Source: Lota lota (taxonomy: Eukaryota > Chordata > Actinopteri > Gadiformes > Lotidae). Taken from it: DNA of 64,000 nt. The DNA is taken from positions 1,034,001 to 1,098,000 of the forward strand of contig JACYXH010000314.1 in the NCBI GenBank assembly GCA_026745465.1. Direction: 5' to 3'. Positions 1-22,500 of the stretch are shown piece by piece. Each line of letters starts with the position of its first letter. Position 1 is the stretch's first letter. The notes beneath the pieces are model-generated. The model made no database searches and had not been told where the DNA came from. It saw nothing but the letters and a program-made list of their open reading frames with translations. Made by a program: the position numbers and the translations under genes.

Positions 1-176
1 GGGGGCGTGTTATCGTAGAACAGATCAGCTTGAACGTGTCGGTTCTGTGGGCTTATGGAGGATAAACCTGCAGTCAAGAGAAAACCCACTCACTTCCTCG
101 CGCTTTTCTTTTTTAGTCATACGATGATCTTTCTGCCTACAACCGCGCGCGGGAGTGGGATCGAATGCACGGAGGC

Positions 177-246
<70 letters not shown>

Positions 247-660
247 GCGCCCACTTGCACACAAACCAACGGCTGACATTTCTGAGTGCGCGCTAAGAAT
301 TACGACATCATCTCACGCCAATCTCCCACGAGCCGGCGTTGCGCCCACAAGTGTTTCAGTCTTCTTTTGTGAGATTTGGATGAGTTGAAGTTTCCACGTC
401 TTATAGACAAACAGCAGGGTGTCACGTAAGATCGTTCAACATAATATGATGTTGTTGCTGTTACTATTAATAATTAGTTTATTTCACAGGTTTTCTCTCG
501 AACCTATCTGCTGTTATTTCCAACAGAATACATATTACATATGGGCCTAGAAAGTATAGAGACATTTTTATCTTAACAATGACATTCTGAGACTTGCAGC
601 AATTGTCAAACTGATATTAACCGCAATGAATTATTTGGTTAGAAAGACAATCGATAGTTA
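1..660. other. Non-coding flank with a CA/CG microsatellite
   Basis: I see no supportable gene here. The stretch holds an alternating (AC)n run that passes directly into an alternating (GC)n run, then moderately AT-rich unique sequence. Open frames across the repeat are artefacts of His-Thr and Cys-Val repeat translation. Confidence 0.6.
179..250. repeat. (CA)n-(CG)n compound microsatellite
   Basis: About 27 AC units run to 232 and are followed without interruption by about nine GC units to 250. Both halves are alternating purine-pyrimidine and so are Z-DNA prone. Confidence 0.95.
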
Positions 661-1370
661 TGTTATTATAACTCTAGTTCTAAGATTGTAGGCTTCGCCG
701 TCTAGGCCTCCCCTTATGGGCTAAGGTGAAGCTGCAAGCGGAGCCCGATCAATGTACTCCTACTGGACCCAAGTCACAAAGACCTAGTCTTAGAGCACAT
801 GAGACTCAATAAGCCGAAGATGTGCAAAACACAACAGCCAATTAAAAAACTCTTAACTCATCCTAAGATCCCGCAAAGCGATGATCAAGAGAAAAAGAAT
901 GAGTCTGCAATCTCTGACTCTGTATTTCGGAACCAGGAAAAAAAAAAGGGAAAAAGAAGCAGAGCAACCAGGCTTCTCCTACGTCCGCCACCACCGGGGG
1001 TGAAGCTAGGCCCAAAAAACGCCAACTGCGGCGAGCCATTAGGCCCCTCATACGTCCGCTCCCAAATAAGCGGCGGGGAAAAACACTGGCGGGCTTAAAA
1101 GAGACAAGAGCAGCTAATTGCCTAAAATGATATGTAGCGAAGAAGCTCACTCTGGCCAACAAGCACACCGGGTGTGCTTCGCCGGCAATGAATGTCTGCG
1201 ATAGACTAAGGTCACACCAGCACACATAATCCCTCTCAATAAACGCAAAGCGTAGAAGAGACGAGGGTAGTGTATTCATATAGATGGTTAGATGACAGGA
1301 TAATAGCAAGCAGGTTACAACCCGTTACCAAAGCAATAATAAGCAGTCAATCCTGATCTCAGTGCCCACG
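660..1370. other. Uncharacterised sequence next to the DIRS-like element
   Basis: No coherent coding frame is visible. The block is GC-richer than its left flank and contains two loosely similar segments near 980 and 1045, each with an ACGTCCGC core. It may be the 3' tail or terminal repeat of the DIRS-like element, but I cannot place the end. Confidence 0.35.
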
Positions 1371-1479
1371 CTGGGACACCACCGGGTGACAGCAGGGAGA
1401 GAGAAAAAAAAAGCTAAAGCGAAGAGCAACGGTACGAATCGTAACAGCTCCGAGAGACAAGCCGATATCTAAGCCGTAG

Positions 1480-2520
1480 AAGGGCCCCCCCCCCGACTCC
1501 AACACAGAGTCGCCGAGTGAGTGAGTGAGTCGCCGATGTCTAACGTGTAAAAATGGACAAAAGGACCGGGGGAAGACCATGACGCAGCCATGCAAATGTC
1601 CTCCACCGAAACCCCCTTGAGTAGGGCCGTCGAAGTGGCCACCCCCTGTGCCGAGTGAGCGCTAACACCCAACAGTGACGCTAAGCCCTGCCGAGTGTAG
1701 GCTAAGCAAACACCCTCACATATCCAGCAAGAAAGACGCTGCTTAGAAAGAGCGCGGCCTTTGGCAGCGTCGCTATAACACGACAAACAACTGTTGTGTG
1801 GAACGGAACGCGGTCGAGCGTTTCACGTACATAGCTAGTGCCCGCAGCGGGCACAGGAGCTGCAACTCCACCTCCGCCTCACTAGTATGAGACGAGGGGT
1901 GAAAAGCCTTAAGCACAATATCCCTCGACCGAAAAGAACTGTTGCTGTTCTTGGGAAGGAACGCAGGATTGGGTCTAAGTAGCGCAAAGGAGCTGTCCTC
2001 GTTCAGTAACAAGCAGCTCGGACAGACAGACAGACAGAGCGGCCAACTCACCGACACGTTTGGCAGAAACCAAAGCCAATAAGAGCGCCATCTTAAAGGA
2101 AAGAGCATCCAAAGGGACTTGAGACAGGGGCTCGAAAGGGTCCTTGGATAAACCATGCAACATGGTGGGAAAATCCCAACGTGGTGTAAGCACACGAGAA
2201 ACAGGCTCAACACATCTAGCCCCACGCAAGAATCTCTTGACCAGTGGGTGGCTGAAAACCGGTTTACCATCACAGCCTGTGTGGCCAGCCGAAACGGCTG
2301 CCGCATAGACTTTGATTGTGGAGAAGGCCAAACCTTTCTCCAGCAAGCACTGCAGGAAACCAAGCACGCTTCCCACCTCACAGAGAGATGGGACAACATG
2401 GTTGTTGTCACACCACTTAGAGAAAGCGCCCCACTTCGCCGCGTAGAGGGAGGAAGTGGAAGGCACGCGAGCACTCTGAATAGTGTTGATAACTGCTGCT
2501 GGCAAACCTCTGGCCTGTAG
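1480..2520 (-). pseudogene. DIRS-like tyrosine recombinase remnant
   Basis: The N-terminal SAM-like half runs from about 2520 and the first catalytic Arg region reads LVSAKRVGELAALSV. After a frameshift the C-terminal half continues at 1786-1480 with a box reading HSAQG and then SWSSPGPFVHFYTLD, which supplies the nucleophile Tyr. The family motif is HxxR; here the Arg position is Gln (codon on the minus strand at 1648-1646), so strand exchange should be abolished. The CAG codon fits CpG decay of CGG. Confidence 0.8.
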
Positions 2521-2522
2521 AA

Positions 2523-2880
2523 TCAACCTCTCAGAAGCCAAACCACCACATCGGGCGGGTGGTGCACCGTCCCGTGCGCCTGTGAAAGCACATCCGGTCT
2601 GATCGGTATCGGCCACGGTGCCGTGCGAGAGAGCGCCGCTAGTTCTGAGAACCACAGAGCTGAGCGGTTCTCCGGGGCCAACAGAATGAGGGACAGTCCC
2701 TCCTGCCTGACCCGCTCCAGGAGAGGATGGATCAGTTGAAGCGGCGGGAACGCATACAAGAGAGCCCGCGGCCACGGTGCGTGCGCCATCGAGTCCACCC
2801 CCAACGGGGGAAGATCCTGGGGGCTGAGAGAGAACCACAATCTGCAGTGGACACAGTGCAGTGTTCACTCTGGACGGAAA
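2523..2880 (-). pseudogene. DIRS connecting region between RNase H and recombinase
   Basis: This frame has the proline- and tryptophan-rich segment (WPRALLYAFPPLQLI, then LLAPENRSALWFSEL) that lies between RNase H and the recombinase in DIRS-like polyproteins. It is in a third frame relative to its neighbours. It has no catalytic role that I can name. Confidence 0.6.
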
Positions 2881-2946
2881 AAGGTCCACCTGAGCCATCC
2901 CGAACCTCTGCCAGATCAGTCTGACAATGTCGGGATGTAACTGCCA

Positions 2947-3612
2947 CTAATCTCGGCGGGGACCGCCGCGAGACATGAGGTCCGCCCCAAAGTTCAGGGC
3001 GCCCGCGATATGCAGGGCTCTTAGGCTGAGCAAGTTCTGATGAGCCCATAGCCAGAGCCCGACTGCTGCTCGGTGGAGAGCAGCAGAGCGCACTCCCCCT
3101 TGTTTGTTTATGTAAGCCACCGCTGACACGCTGTCTGTTCTGATCAGAACTTGGCTGCCGTGCACCAGGTGAGAGAACTGTACAAGCACTTTCCTCACCG
3201 TGGTGAGCTCTAGCACATTTATGTATGGAGTGGGGAGCATTGGCCGCTCGCCTCCGACCGAGTGGGAAAGGCACGTTCCTCCCCAACCCGTCAACGAGGC
3301 GTCCGTGAAGACCACCACGTAAGACGTGACTCTGCCTAGGGGAACCCCTCTGAGAAGTGCAGGGGGACTTCCCCAATATTCCAGGTCTGGCGACACCGAG
3401 CGGAGTCCTGCGCTTGTGTCGCCTGGGATCAGTCTGCGCATAAAGAGAAGACCCAGGGGACCCACAGGGTGGGCGGCTGCCATCAGCCCCAACAGGTGCA
3501 TGATAGACAGTGCGGTCAAGCTCTTGCGAACGCGAAAGCAGGAGAGCGCCAACAGGACGGCATCTCGCCGAGGAGGTAAGAGTGTTGCAGTCATCATGAC
3601 GGAGTCAGGCAA
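2947..3612 (-). pseudogene. DIRS-like RNase H domain remnant
   Basis: The frame includes VFTDASLTGWGG (first catalytic Asp), LELTTVRKVL (the Glu segment), IRTDSVSAVAYINKQGG (second Asp and the helix after it) and LHIAGALNFGADLMSRGG near the end, the usual RNase H order in DIRS and gypsy-like elements. It follows RT in the same orientation but in a different frame, consistent with decay by frameshift. Confidence 0.85.
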
Positions 3613-3673
3613 AGCCCCAAGTAGACAACCCAGTTGATGGCGAAACCCAACGAAGAGAGATGATTTATCACCC

Positions 3674-3983
3674 TCATGGCGACTCAGCTTCCTCTGAGTT
3701 GCTCAGAATCAGTAGGTCGTCGAGGTAAAAGATAACTCTCTTTCCCTGATGCCTGAGCGGCCTCAGCGCTACCTCTACACACTTCGAAAAGGTGCGCGGG
3801 GCCAGGGAGTAACCGAACGGCAGGCACTGGTATTCGTACGCCACACCCATAAAGGCAAAGCGGAGACATTTCCTGTGAGCCTGGAGAATGGGGACGAGGA
3901 AGTAAGCATCCTTGAGATCCAGGGATGTGAACCAGTCGCCCTCTCTCACACACCAGAGCAACGCCCTTTCTCGTCAGGAACAA
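3674..3983 (-). pseudogene. DIRS-like reverse transcriptase fragment
   Basis: The minus-strand frame carries RT motifs in order: SLDLKDAYF (motif A), LPFGYSLAPRTF (motif B, the primer-template region) and YLDDLLIL (motif C, the YLDD catalytic box). Only the palm core is present. The fingers region that should precede motif A is replaced by gag-like sequence beyond about 3985, and the frame ends soon after YLDD. Part of a degraded DIRS-like element. Confidence 0.85.
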
Positions 3984-4096
3984 AAGTGAAGGACAGCCAC
4001 ATGGCCCGATGACCCATGGTCGCCCACGCCATCTGACGTCCAGCAGTAACCGCCACCGGCAGGCACAGCTGGAGGATGGCGCCGGAGAACCTAGCG

Positions 4097-5139
4097 ACCT
4101 ATTTTGAATATAGGCAGCTAAAAATACATTCTGATGGCCTGCCCGTGTTTGTTGAATGTACTATTTTGTGAGACCATCTGCGTGCCATGGATTCGTTATA
4201 GAAATGTTGCCATTTAAAATGCTTGTTTTTTTTACCAGTGAGACGAAGTGGACATCTTTTCACTTTCTCCGCTAGATGGAGACACTTGCCCAGAACAGAT
4301 ATTATACAGATTTGTACGTTGCAAGTGTGACGCATAGGTATAGGAAATTGTTAAGAGTAATAACAAATATTAACAAATGTTATGACATAGCATGAATATT
4401 ACCATAATGGTTAGAATAAATATACATTATGGAAAAATGTGTGTGTGTGTGCGTGCGTGCGTGCGTGTGTAGGTTCACGGCGGGTCTGTGTAGTTAATCG
4501 ATTATTTGTTTTAAATGAGATAATAGATGGAAACATTTGTTTTTCTTGTTTGTTGCTGAAGTCAAACAGTATTAGGCATAGTTAAACATACATGCTGCAT
4601 GTCTGAGCAAGTTCTCGTGGATAGAGATCAGTGACAGAACTATCCAAAGTGTGAATTTGTCGATTCTTAAAAAAGAAAAGCATGTAACAAAAATGTGTTT
4701 GTGAGGAGAAGAAACAAAGAGGAAACGAAAAAAAAGAAAAGAAAAGGGATAAAGAAGAAGGGGGACTTCAGTTTATTTCGAAACGGTAGCTTACATAGAA
4801 ACAGTACATCAAAAAGTAAACCCTGAATTCCCAATAGCTGTATCATTCACTCGCCTCGAACATCCCCCCCCCCCCCACCCCCCCCCCGACAGCGGCCAGT
4901 TGGTACACCCCGCGCGGCAGCGTCCGAAGAGACAAGTAGTCGATAGCCAGAACCCCTCGAGGGAGACAGAAGGGTTGAAATTGAGCTCCATGACTCTGGG
5001 AGGAGGAAGCAGTTTAGTTAAGCAGTCCCAGCTGGAGATCTGGGCAATGACCGGTCACTATACGCTCTAGACCATATCTGTATTGTGGCTGTGTCGAGTT
5101 CTGCTCCTTTAGCACCATCCCACTTCTGCATTGACCACC
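4097..5139. other. Upstream region of the dbndd2-like gene
   Basis: No gene is seen. The stretch includes a short TG/CG run near 4440-4470, an A/G-rich stretch near 4670-4760 and a C-rich tract at 4863-4887. It ends in the presumed 5' UTR and promoter of the dysbindin-domain gene starting at 5140. I could not find a firm TATA box or initiator. Confidence 0.4.
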
Positions 5140-15877
<10,738 letters not shown>

Positions 15878-15970
15878 AGACGGACGTGACCGTCGGATCT
15901 GAGACACTGTGGGTTTGCTGCAACATGAACGCAGTAGAGGGAGAGCCATGGACAAGTGTGTGTGTATGTG

Positions 15971-15972
15971 GT

Positions 15973-16004
<32 letters not shown>

Positions 16005-16078
16005 ACAATGAAACTCCTCAGATATCGTTCAATGTCTTCCAAACACTGTTTAAGTGGGGGGGGGGGGGGGGGGGGGGG
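15971..16078. repeat. Two poly-G tracts in the dbndd2-like 3' UTR
   Basis: Runs of about 31 G (15973-16003) and about 23 G (16056-16078) lie 95-200 nt after the stop codon and would be transcribed as G in the mRNA. Confidence 0.85.
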
Positions 16079-16292
16079 TCAAAGCTGAATTGTTTGAATT
16101 TTCTTTGTTCCCTGCTCAGTGGAAAATGTTTCTTTTGATTTGTGATGTAAAAGCTTGATTACAATAAGTGTACAGTTATTTCTGGGACTACAGTATAGAC
16201 GCGGCTAGGTACTGGAAATTTGATTTGGAATGAAATACAGTGAATATGCATTCAATGTATGCATTCCAAAAACATTATAAAAAATATTGTAC

Positions 16293-16352
16293 AATAAAAA
16301 CGGCTTAAGATATGGAAGCAAATCACTGCCATAATGTTTTAATTTTAATAAA
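16293..16352 (+). promoter_or_regulatory. Two AATAAA polyadenylation signals, dbndd2-like gene
   Basis: AATAAA occurs at 16293-16298 and 16347-16352, about 420-475 nt after the stop. The second lies inside a MITE-like repeat. Use is inferred from position only. Confidence 0.5.
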
Positions 16353-16604
16353 ACGTTGTGTTTTTTTATTATGTTTCTTGAGATGGTTCAACTTGAAATG
16401 CCATATTTGAATTTCAAAGAGATTAATTCAGAAACGAATAAATTCAGATGACCTTGTTTTCAAACTACAATATTTAAATGTTATGAATTCAATGGCTATA
16501 TTCAATGGCTATTCAATGGCAGTATATGGAAATTACATTTCCATATACAAAATTTTATGGCTTTTAAAATTTAAAACATTATGGCAGGGATTTACTTCCA
16601 TAAA
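16309..16604 (-). mobile_element. MITE-like element with terminal inverted repeats
   Basis: The left end reads TATGGAAGCAAATCACTGCC and the right end is the reverse complement of TATGGAAGTAAATCCCTGCC, giving inverted ends of about 32 bp around an AT-rich interior of about 230 bp. A related, truncated copy lies in opposite orientation at 53658-53850. No coding capacity is seen, so it is probably a non-autonomous DNA transposon. The target duplication is not clear. Confidence 0.7.
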
Positions 16605-17761
16605 AAGACAAATTCACCTAAATATCTTCAAAAACACATTGTAACTAATCTTCTAAAGCTTGGATTTAAAACAACAACACATAATATTGAAACTTCCTTT
16701 CAGCAATGTCCTTTATCTTTCTTCTTACATACTTTTTTAAGAATAAAAACATACAAATACATTGGATTCCTGCTATCTAAGCTGTTCATGTTCTTGATTT
16801 ATTGTACTGTCTTTAGGGTTGAAGTTCAAAGTGATTTATTATATTTTAAAATAACTCTTCAGCGTAATCTTGCCTGTGGGGACAAAAAGATGAAAGAGTC
16901 AACCATCATGATGTATACAGTATTTCAACAAAACCAGCAGGTTTTCAAAATCGACGTACAAAATATGTTAGTAAGGAGTTCAGGAAGTTCAGATGCGGTG
17001 GCCTGTCGCCATCATTCTGCATGCAGCAACACATGGAGATATCATGAACACAGTACTACTCAGGCATTATGTACAACACATGACAATGTTGGCAATGTTT
17101 AAGATTGTTTGAGACAATATATGACAATGAGTTTCGAAGGCGTAATTTCTGAAACTGGAAACATTTGGTAACAGTTTAAAAAATAAAGTTCAGCTCTACG
17201 TTGTGAATGGGAGGCCTAGGCCCAGTTATAAGATGCGCTCTCAAGCAACGAGGATACGACTACAATTGGATTCGACCAATTGGGGAACGTTCAGAACTTC
17301 TAACTCCCCTTCTACACCCCTACCCCATTTCATTGTCAGTCAGGTGCAAAAAGTCAGGTCCGATGATGTTCAACACCCTTCCTCCACCGTCACCTCAGGT
17401 TACTGCTTAGAAAGAATTAGGCTACTAATAAATTAATAAGGTATGTTAAAACGTAGTCTGCCAACAATAGCAGTCGTTCTTAATAACTTCGGAAGTACAC
17501 ACATTATTCAAAGTAAAATAAATAAAAAACAACATACATTTAGAAAGAAAATTGGAAAACAAGCAAGAAAGACCGAACAAAATCAATGCTATAAAACATT
17601 GTGCGACTGCATGGGTTGTAGGTTTGATGTATGAGGCCTATGACACCTGTCATTATGTACATACGTGTAGAATGTATAGGTGAGGGGTTGTTCCCTAGCT
17701 GCTCATAAGTAAGCAGAGTTGAAAGAGAGTTACAGTCAACTGGAACGTCTTGAAAGGCATC
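16605..17761. other. Intergenic region between the dbndd2-like gene and cdh26
   Basis: AT-rich sequence. A 173-codon open frame at 16581-17102 begins inside the MITE-like end and has no recognisable domain, so I do not call it. The cdh26 promoter should lie near the right end; no clear TATA element was identified. Confidence 0.45.
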
Positions 17762-19456
17762 ATGATCTGGTTTGTTCTACTGGTAAGTACGACAACATAT
17801 AGGCCTAGTATGCTGCAAATGGGCCTATTTATGAAATAACTAACTAATGACTCAAATACAATTATATCTTTCAAGACATATGGATTTTTTTGCTAAAATT
17901 GTAGAGCATGGTTACTTTACTATATTCATTTCTGATAGGCCTAGTAATAGGTATAACAAAAGGGTTGTTAGACTGTGGGACATGGTCACTCAAAGTATCA
18001 AAAACATTACTAAATTGCTAGTGAGAAGTAACACAAAAACGAAATTACAAGTCTCAGCTTTCGTGTAAACCACTAGTGCTTTTAAGCGTATCTGATACAC
18101 ACCTGTTGGATATAAAAGCCTAAATAGGCCAAGGGCTTCAAAAGTAAAAATAAACAAATTGTATATAAAGTAACACTAGAACTGGTTTGGCTACAGAGCC
18201 GATCGGCTCTTGCTTTGCATATAGCCTACTGTAATGTTTATGACTTGTAGGCCTAACTAATGAGATACCTGTCCAATGTAATATGTCTTCTGGATGACTT
18301 ACCCATACATTAAGAAGCGTCTTGTAAGTAAATACTTGAATGTCCCTTTCAGTGTTGTGCTTTGCTTGATGTGACCAGCCCCGAGCTCTTGAGTCGACGG
18401 AGAAGGTCGTGGATCATTGACAGCTTTTCTTTGGAAGAGGAGCACCCAGGCCCATTCCCCTATGAGCTGGGCAGGGTAATGGATAACATAGGTTTCCGTT
18501 CAGGATGACTAAATGAATGTTCACCTATTCTAAACACACAGTTACCCATTTCTTTCTGTTATATTTTTCACGTTGTAATTATTGTTCGTTTTTATTTTAT
18601 TTTAAGTAAAGCTAATGATCAACTACTATTTTATTCAGGTGTATTTGGTGTTAACCTGGCTACTTTATAGTGAAACACACCACCACACGATTATCTATTA
18701 TCATTATCATCATCTATTATCATCAATGATATCATTATCATTATCATATTATCATTATTTATTATCATAAAATAATGATTGGTCTGACTATAAATGATTG
18801 TTGGATGTTGTAGATTAAAGTGGACAGGGCGCACCAAGTCACTTTTGAAATCTTCGGCCAGGGAGTGGATGAGTATCCACAAGGGGTCCTCACCATACAC
18901 AGAATGACTGGCGTCATATCTGTCCACAAGTCTGTGGACTATGAGGAATTGAAGGCACTCAAGGTGATGACACATTACATATTCCATTTGAACTATGATC
19001 AATGTAAGTTGATACCCTCGATGTGTCGAAAAGATAACATTACTTGGGATGTCTACTTTTGTAGTTGAAATTATTGGCCTCAAAGGCAGATAAAACCCTG
19101 GACACAAAGTTAGGAATTGAGATAACGATATTGGACATCAACGACAACCCACCACACTTTCAGAAGGACTTGTATGAAGTCACCGTTGGAGAAGATGTAG
19201 CTCAAGGTACATTCTAGCCGAACAAGCAAATTGTTGGTTTCTTTCCTACCAAAAATTGAAATGTTTTGTTGATATTTATTTGTGCTACAGGCACGAATCT
19301 CCTGAGTTTGTTGGCATATGACGGAGACAAACCCAAGTCACCAAACTCTACCTTCCACTATGAGATCAGGTCCGTTTCCCCAAAGCCGCCCAATGCTGAG
19401 TTTGTTCTGGAGCAGTCTGGTGAACTGTCATTCAGGGGTTGCTTGGAGTATGAAGT

Positions 19457-19543
<87 letters not shown>

Positions 19544-22500
19544 GGTGGGTGGGTGGGTTTGATCAACATGCAATTGGCTCACATATTATTTTTCATTGCG
19601 TAGTGGGTGGAAACAGGTTAAATCAGAGTGTTTATTTACGCTTCAAAACGATGAGAAATCACAGAAGAGAGGAGGAATGTTGTAAGAAAGAAGCTGTGTG
19701 GAAATATGTCAATCGTAAGTCTTTTTGACATATACTTTATGCAATATGGCAGAAATCCAGCATTACCTGCTTCGTACCTGAAGTGAACATAATTACTGTC
19801 ACAACATATCTTTGTAGTTAAAAGTCAGCATTCCATCTGCTCATCTTTACAGTCGAAAAATACTCCATGTTCTTCTCTAATCGCGTGCTTGAGCTAGCTA
19901 CTACGGTCTAGCTACTACTACTAATAATAATAAAAATAAAAATAAAATTGAAACGTGTGTACGAAAATTGGAAACAATGTATCAGGGGGTGGCGATGCGG
20001 CGGAGGCGAAGCCGAGGTTGCTTACCACCATCCCATCATGGTTCATTCGACTTAGTAAAATATGCATTAAAAAATGTGTTAATGTCTAGAGTGTTCTCCT
20101 ATTTGATTCTCCCGATGTATGCAGGCGGGGGATACTTACAAAGTGTTGCTGGTGGCTAAGGACCATGGTGAAGTGGTGAGTTTGTCGAGTACCACAACAG
20201 CCCTGATCCACATCCAGGATGGTAATAATCACCTTCCAGTCATCAGTGGACAAACGGTAGATCGTCGCCTCCATTCACTCCAAACATGTTGACAATGCAA
20301 CTGACTACTGTTGACTCTGTTGACGTTTGAGACGTTAACACTAATGATGATGACAACGTCTGCAGCCAATCAATTCCAACACTAAAATCTATATTTGGCC
20401 ATGTTTGAAACCCAATATGGAACAAAGACTGAAAAAAGACACTGTGGTCCTGTCCAAACCAGGCATACGCATGCGTCTTGCTGATCCAATCACAAGTGGG
20501 CTCTGAGTACGTCCGTTCATACCTGGCATTAGAATGCGTGTCCACATGCGTCTCCAGTGACCACTTGTGATTGGATGTCACTTACCTGCTCTACATGCAA
20601 AAAACATGACATAATTTCCGTTTGCAATAACCTAATGCATCGTTGATTTTAAGTGGCGGGAGGTAGCAATGCCTTGTCTGCTGTAAATTAAAAGAAGAAG
20701 CATAAAACAATACAGACAGTCTATTTCTTGGCAAACCAAACTGTACAATATGTTCGAGGCACTCATACTATTTCTCTATGGGCTTTCTGACAATTTCAGA
20801 CATCGTGGACAAAGCCAGTTTAAGCGATTTGATGATTTTGATTGACGGATGAGTACTTTTGCCTGCGTACTTCCGCGTTTTGGGTGCATTCACACCTGTA
20901 CTTAGAGCTGTCCACTTGTGATCGGATCACCAAAAGAGCACGTTAGTGCCAGGTGTGAACAGGGCCACTGACATTTTGTCAGTTAAAGAAAAGGACCAAA
21001 GGACATGCTGTGTTGTGTTGACCTCATGTCTTCACCCTACACTCGTTGCACAACAGGGCACTAGGACAGTGAAAGAGGGGGAGATTGGTGTAGTTCCCCT
21101 CCGTCTGCATGTCACAGACAGAGACCTGGAGCACACGCCTGCATGGAAGGCCAAATACACCATGGAAGGTGACAAAGGAGGGAACTTCAAGGTAGAAACG
21201 GACCCCGTCACCAACGATGGAATCCTGACAGTAATAAAAGTAAGACAGATGGGCGGCATGCTTATCATTTTTACACATCCGCATCTGGTATGAAGACGCA
21301 TTACAATGAAATTACAAACAGGCCAAAGTAAAGTGTGCTCTCTTTTCAAGTTATCAATAACTATAATCTAGTCGGCTAAGAAATGGATTTTCATCATATA
21401 TAAAAATAGACTCCTCAATCAAATAGTTAAATGTAAGTAAAAACAAATATTAAATGGCTTGTTGTCCATAACCAACCTCTATTCCTCTTCAGCCCATGGA
21501 CTTTGAAGAGGAAGCAGAGAGGGAGCTCCTCTTCTCGGTGGAAAACGAAATGCCGTATTACTCCTGTAAGGTTAAAGCAAGGCCCGCGTCAGGCCTATGG
21601 GTGGTGGACACCAGTGGGGGTACAACCGGTCCAGTGGGTGGGCCGAAGCCGGACTCCCTGAGAGTCACAATTCAGGTGGAAGACACCAACGACCCCCCGA
21701 TGTTTACTGCGCTGGTCCACGAGGCCATGTTGGTGGAGAACGTCGACATCGGTGCCTACGTGGAGACGGTCACAGCTGTGGATCCTGACTCGAGTCATGG
21801 CAGAGACTTTATGTAAGTGAAATAACAAGCTTGTGATCCACTACTTGACATTTCATTTCTATTAATTCTGATGCTTCAGTTGTAACTTCCAAGAGAGGTT
21901 GACATCTAAAATCCATTGTGTGAACTGATAGGTATAAGATAGGTAAAGATCCAGGTGACTGGCTGAAAGTGGACCCTCATACAGGCGTCATTACAACAGC
22001 CAAACGCCCGGACAGAGAATCTCCCCATGTGGTTGACAACATTTACACTGCAGTCCTCCATGCAGTGGACAGCGGTAAGTAACACATTCCATCACTAGTG
22101 GACCTGCATTTTAGCATTTCTTGTAAAGTGTCTTTCAAATGGGTTTTCACAACAACAACAAATTTGGGGAACTTTTACAATAAAAAGTAAATTGACTTTT
22201 ACAAGTGTACTGTGAAACATCATACATTCTATATAACAGAATACTAGCAGTATATTAGCAGTAAAATAAAGCAAATCATACATAACAGCCACAGTCAGGA
22301 GTTTTACTAAGGTTCAAGATCCCTTTTAAGTGGGTGGGGCCAGACAGTACAGGTAGGTTGCAGGTGTAACCTGAGAAGAAAGGCTTACAAGCCCTGTGGT
22401 GTAGTCTTTTGACTCTAGGGGAAAGGTGACTTTTCCCCATTGAGTTGTGCTGCCAGGGAGAACAATAATCCTTCTGGCAGCGGTGGTCATCTGATAGTGT

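Larger units (their letters stand above)
1370..4096 (-). mobile_element. DIRS-like tyrosine-recombinase retrotransposon, degraded and internally deleted
   Basis: Read on the minus strand the order is a short gag-like remnant (about 4096-3990), reverse transcriptase (3983-3674), RNase H (3612-2947), a connecting region (2880-2523) and a tyrosine recombinase (2520-1480). RT followed by RNase H and then a tyrosine recombinase, instead of a DDE integrase, is diagnostic of DIRS-type elements. Frames shift between the pieces and catalytic residues are altered, so the copy is dead. The gag-like remnant runs straight into the middle of RT, which implies an internal deletion. The outer ends are not resolved; the tail may continue to about 660, where I see only uncharacterised sequence. 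Such elements are common in fish genomes. Confidence 0.85.

Noticed and set aside
863-1309. 148-codon minus-strand frame next to the DIRS-like element
   Set aside because: No motif of gag, RT, RNase H or recombinase; composition follows the surrounding sequence.
16581-17102. 173-codon open frame
   Set aside because: It starts inside the MITE-like right end, is AT-rich, has no recognisable motif and lies just upstream of cdh26. Probably chance.
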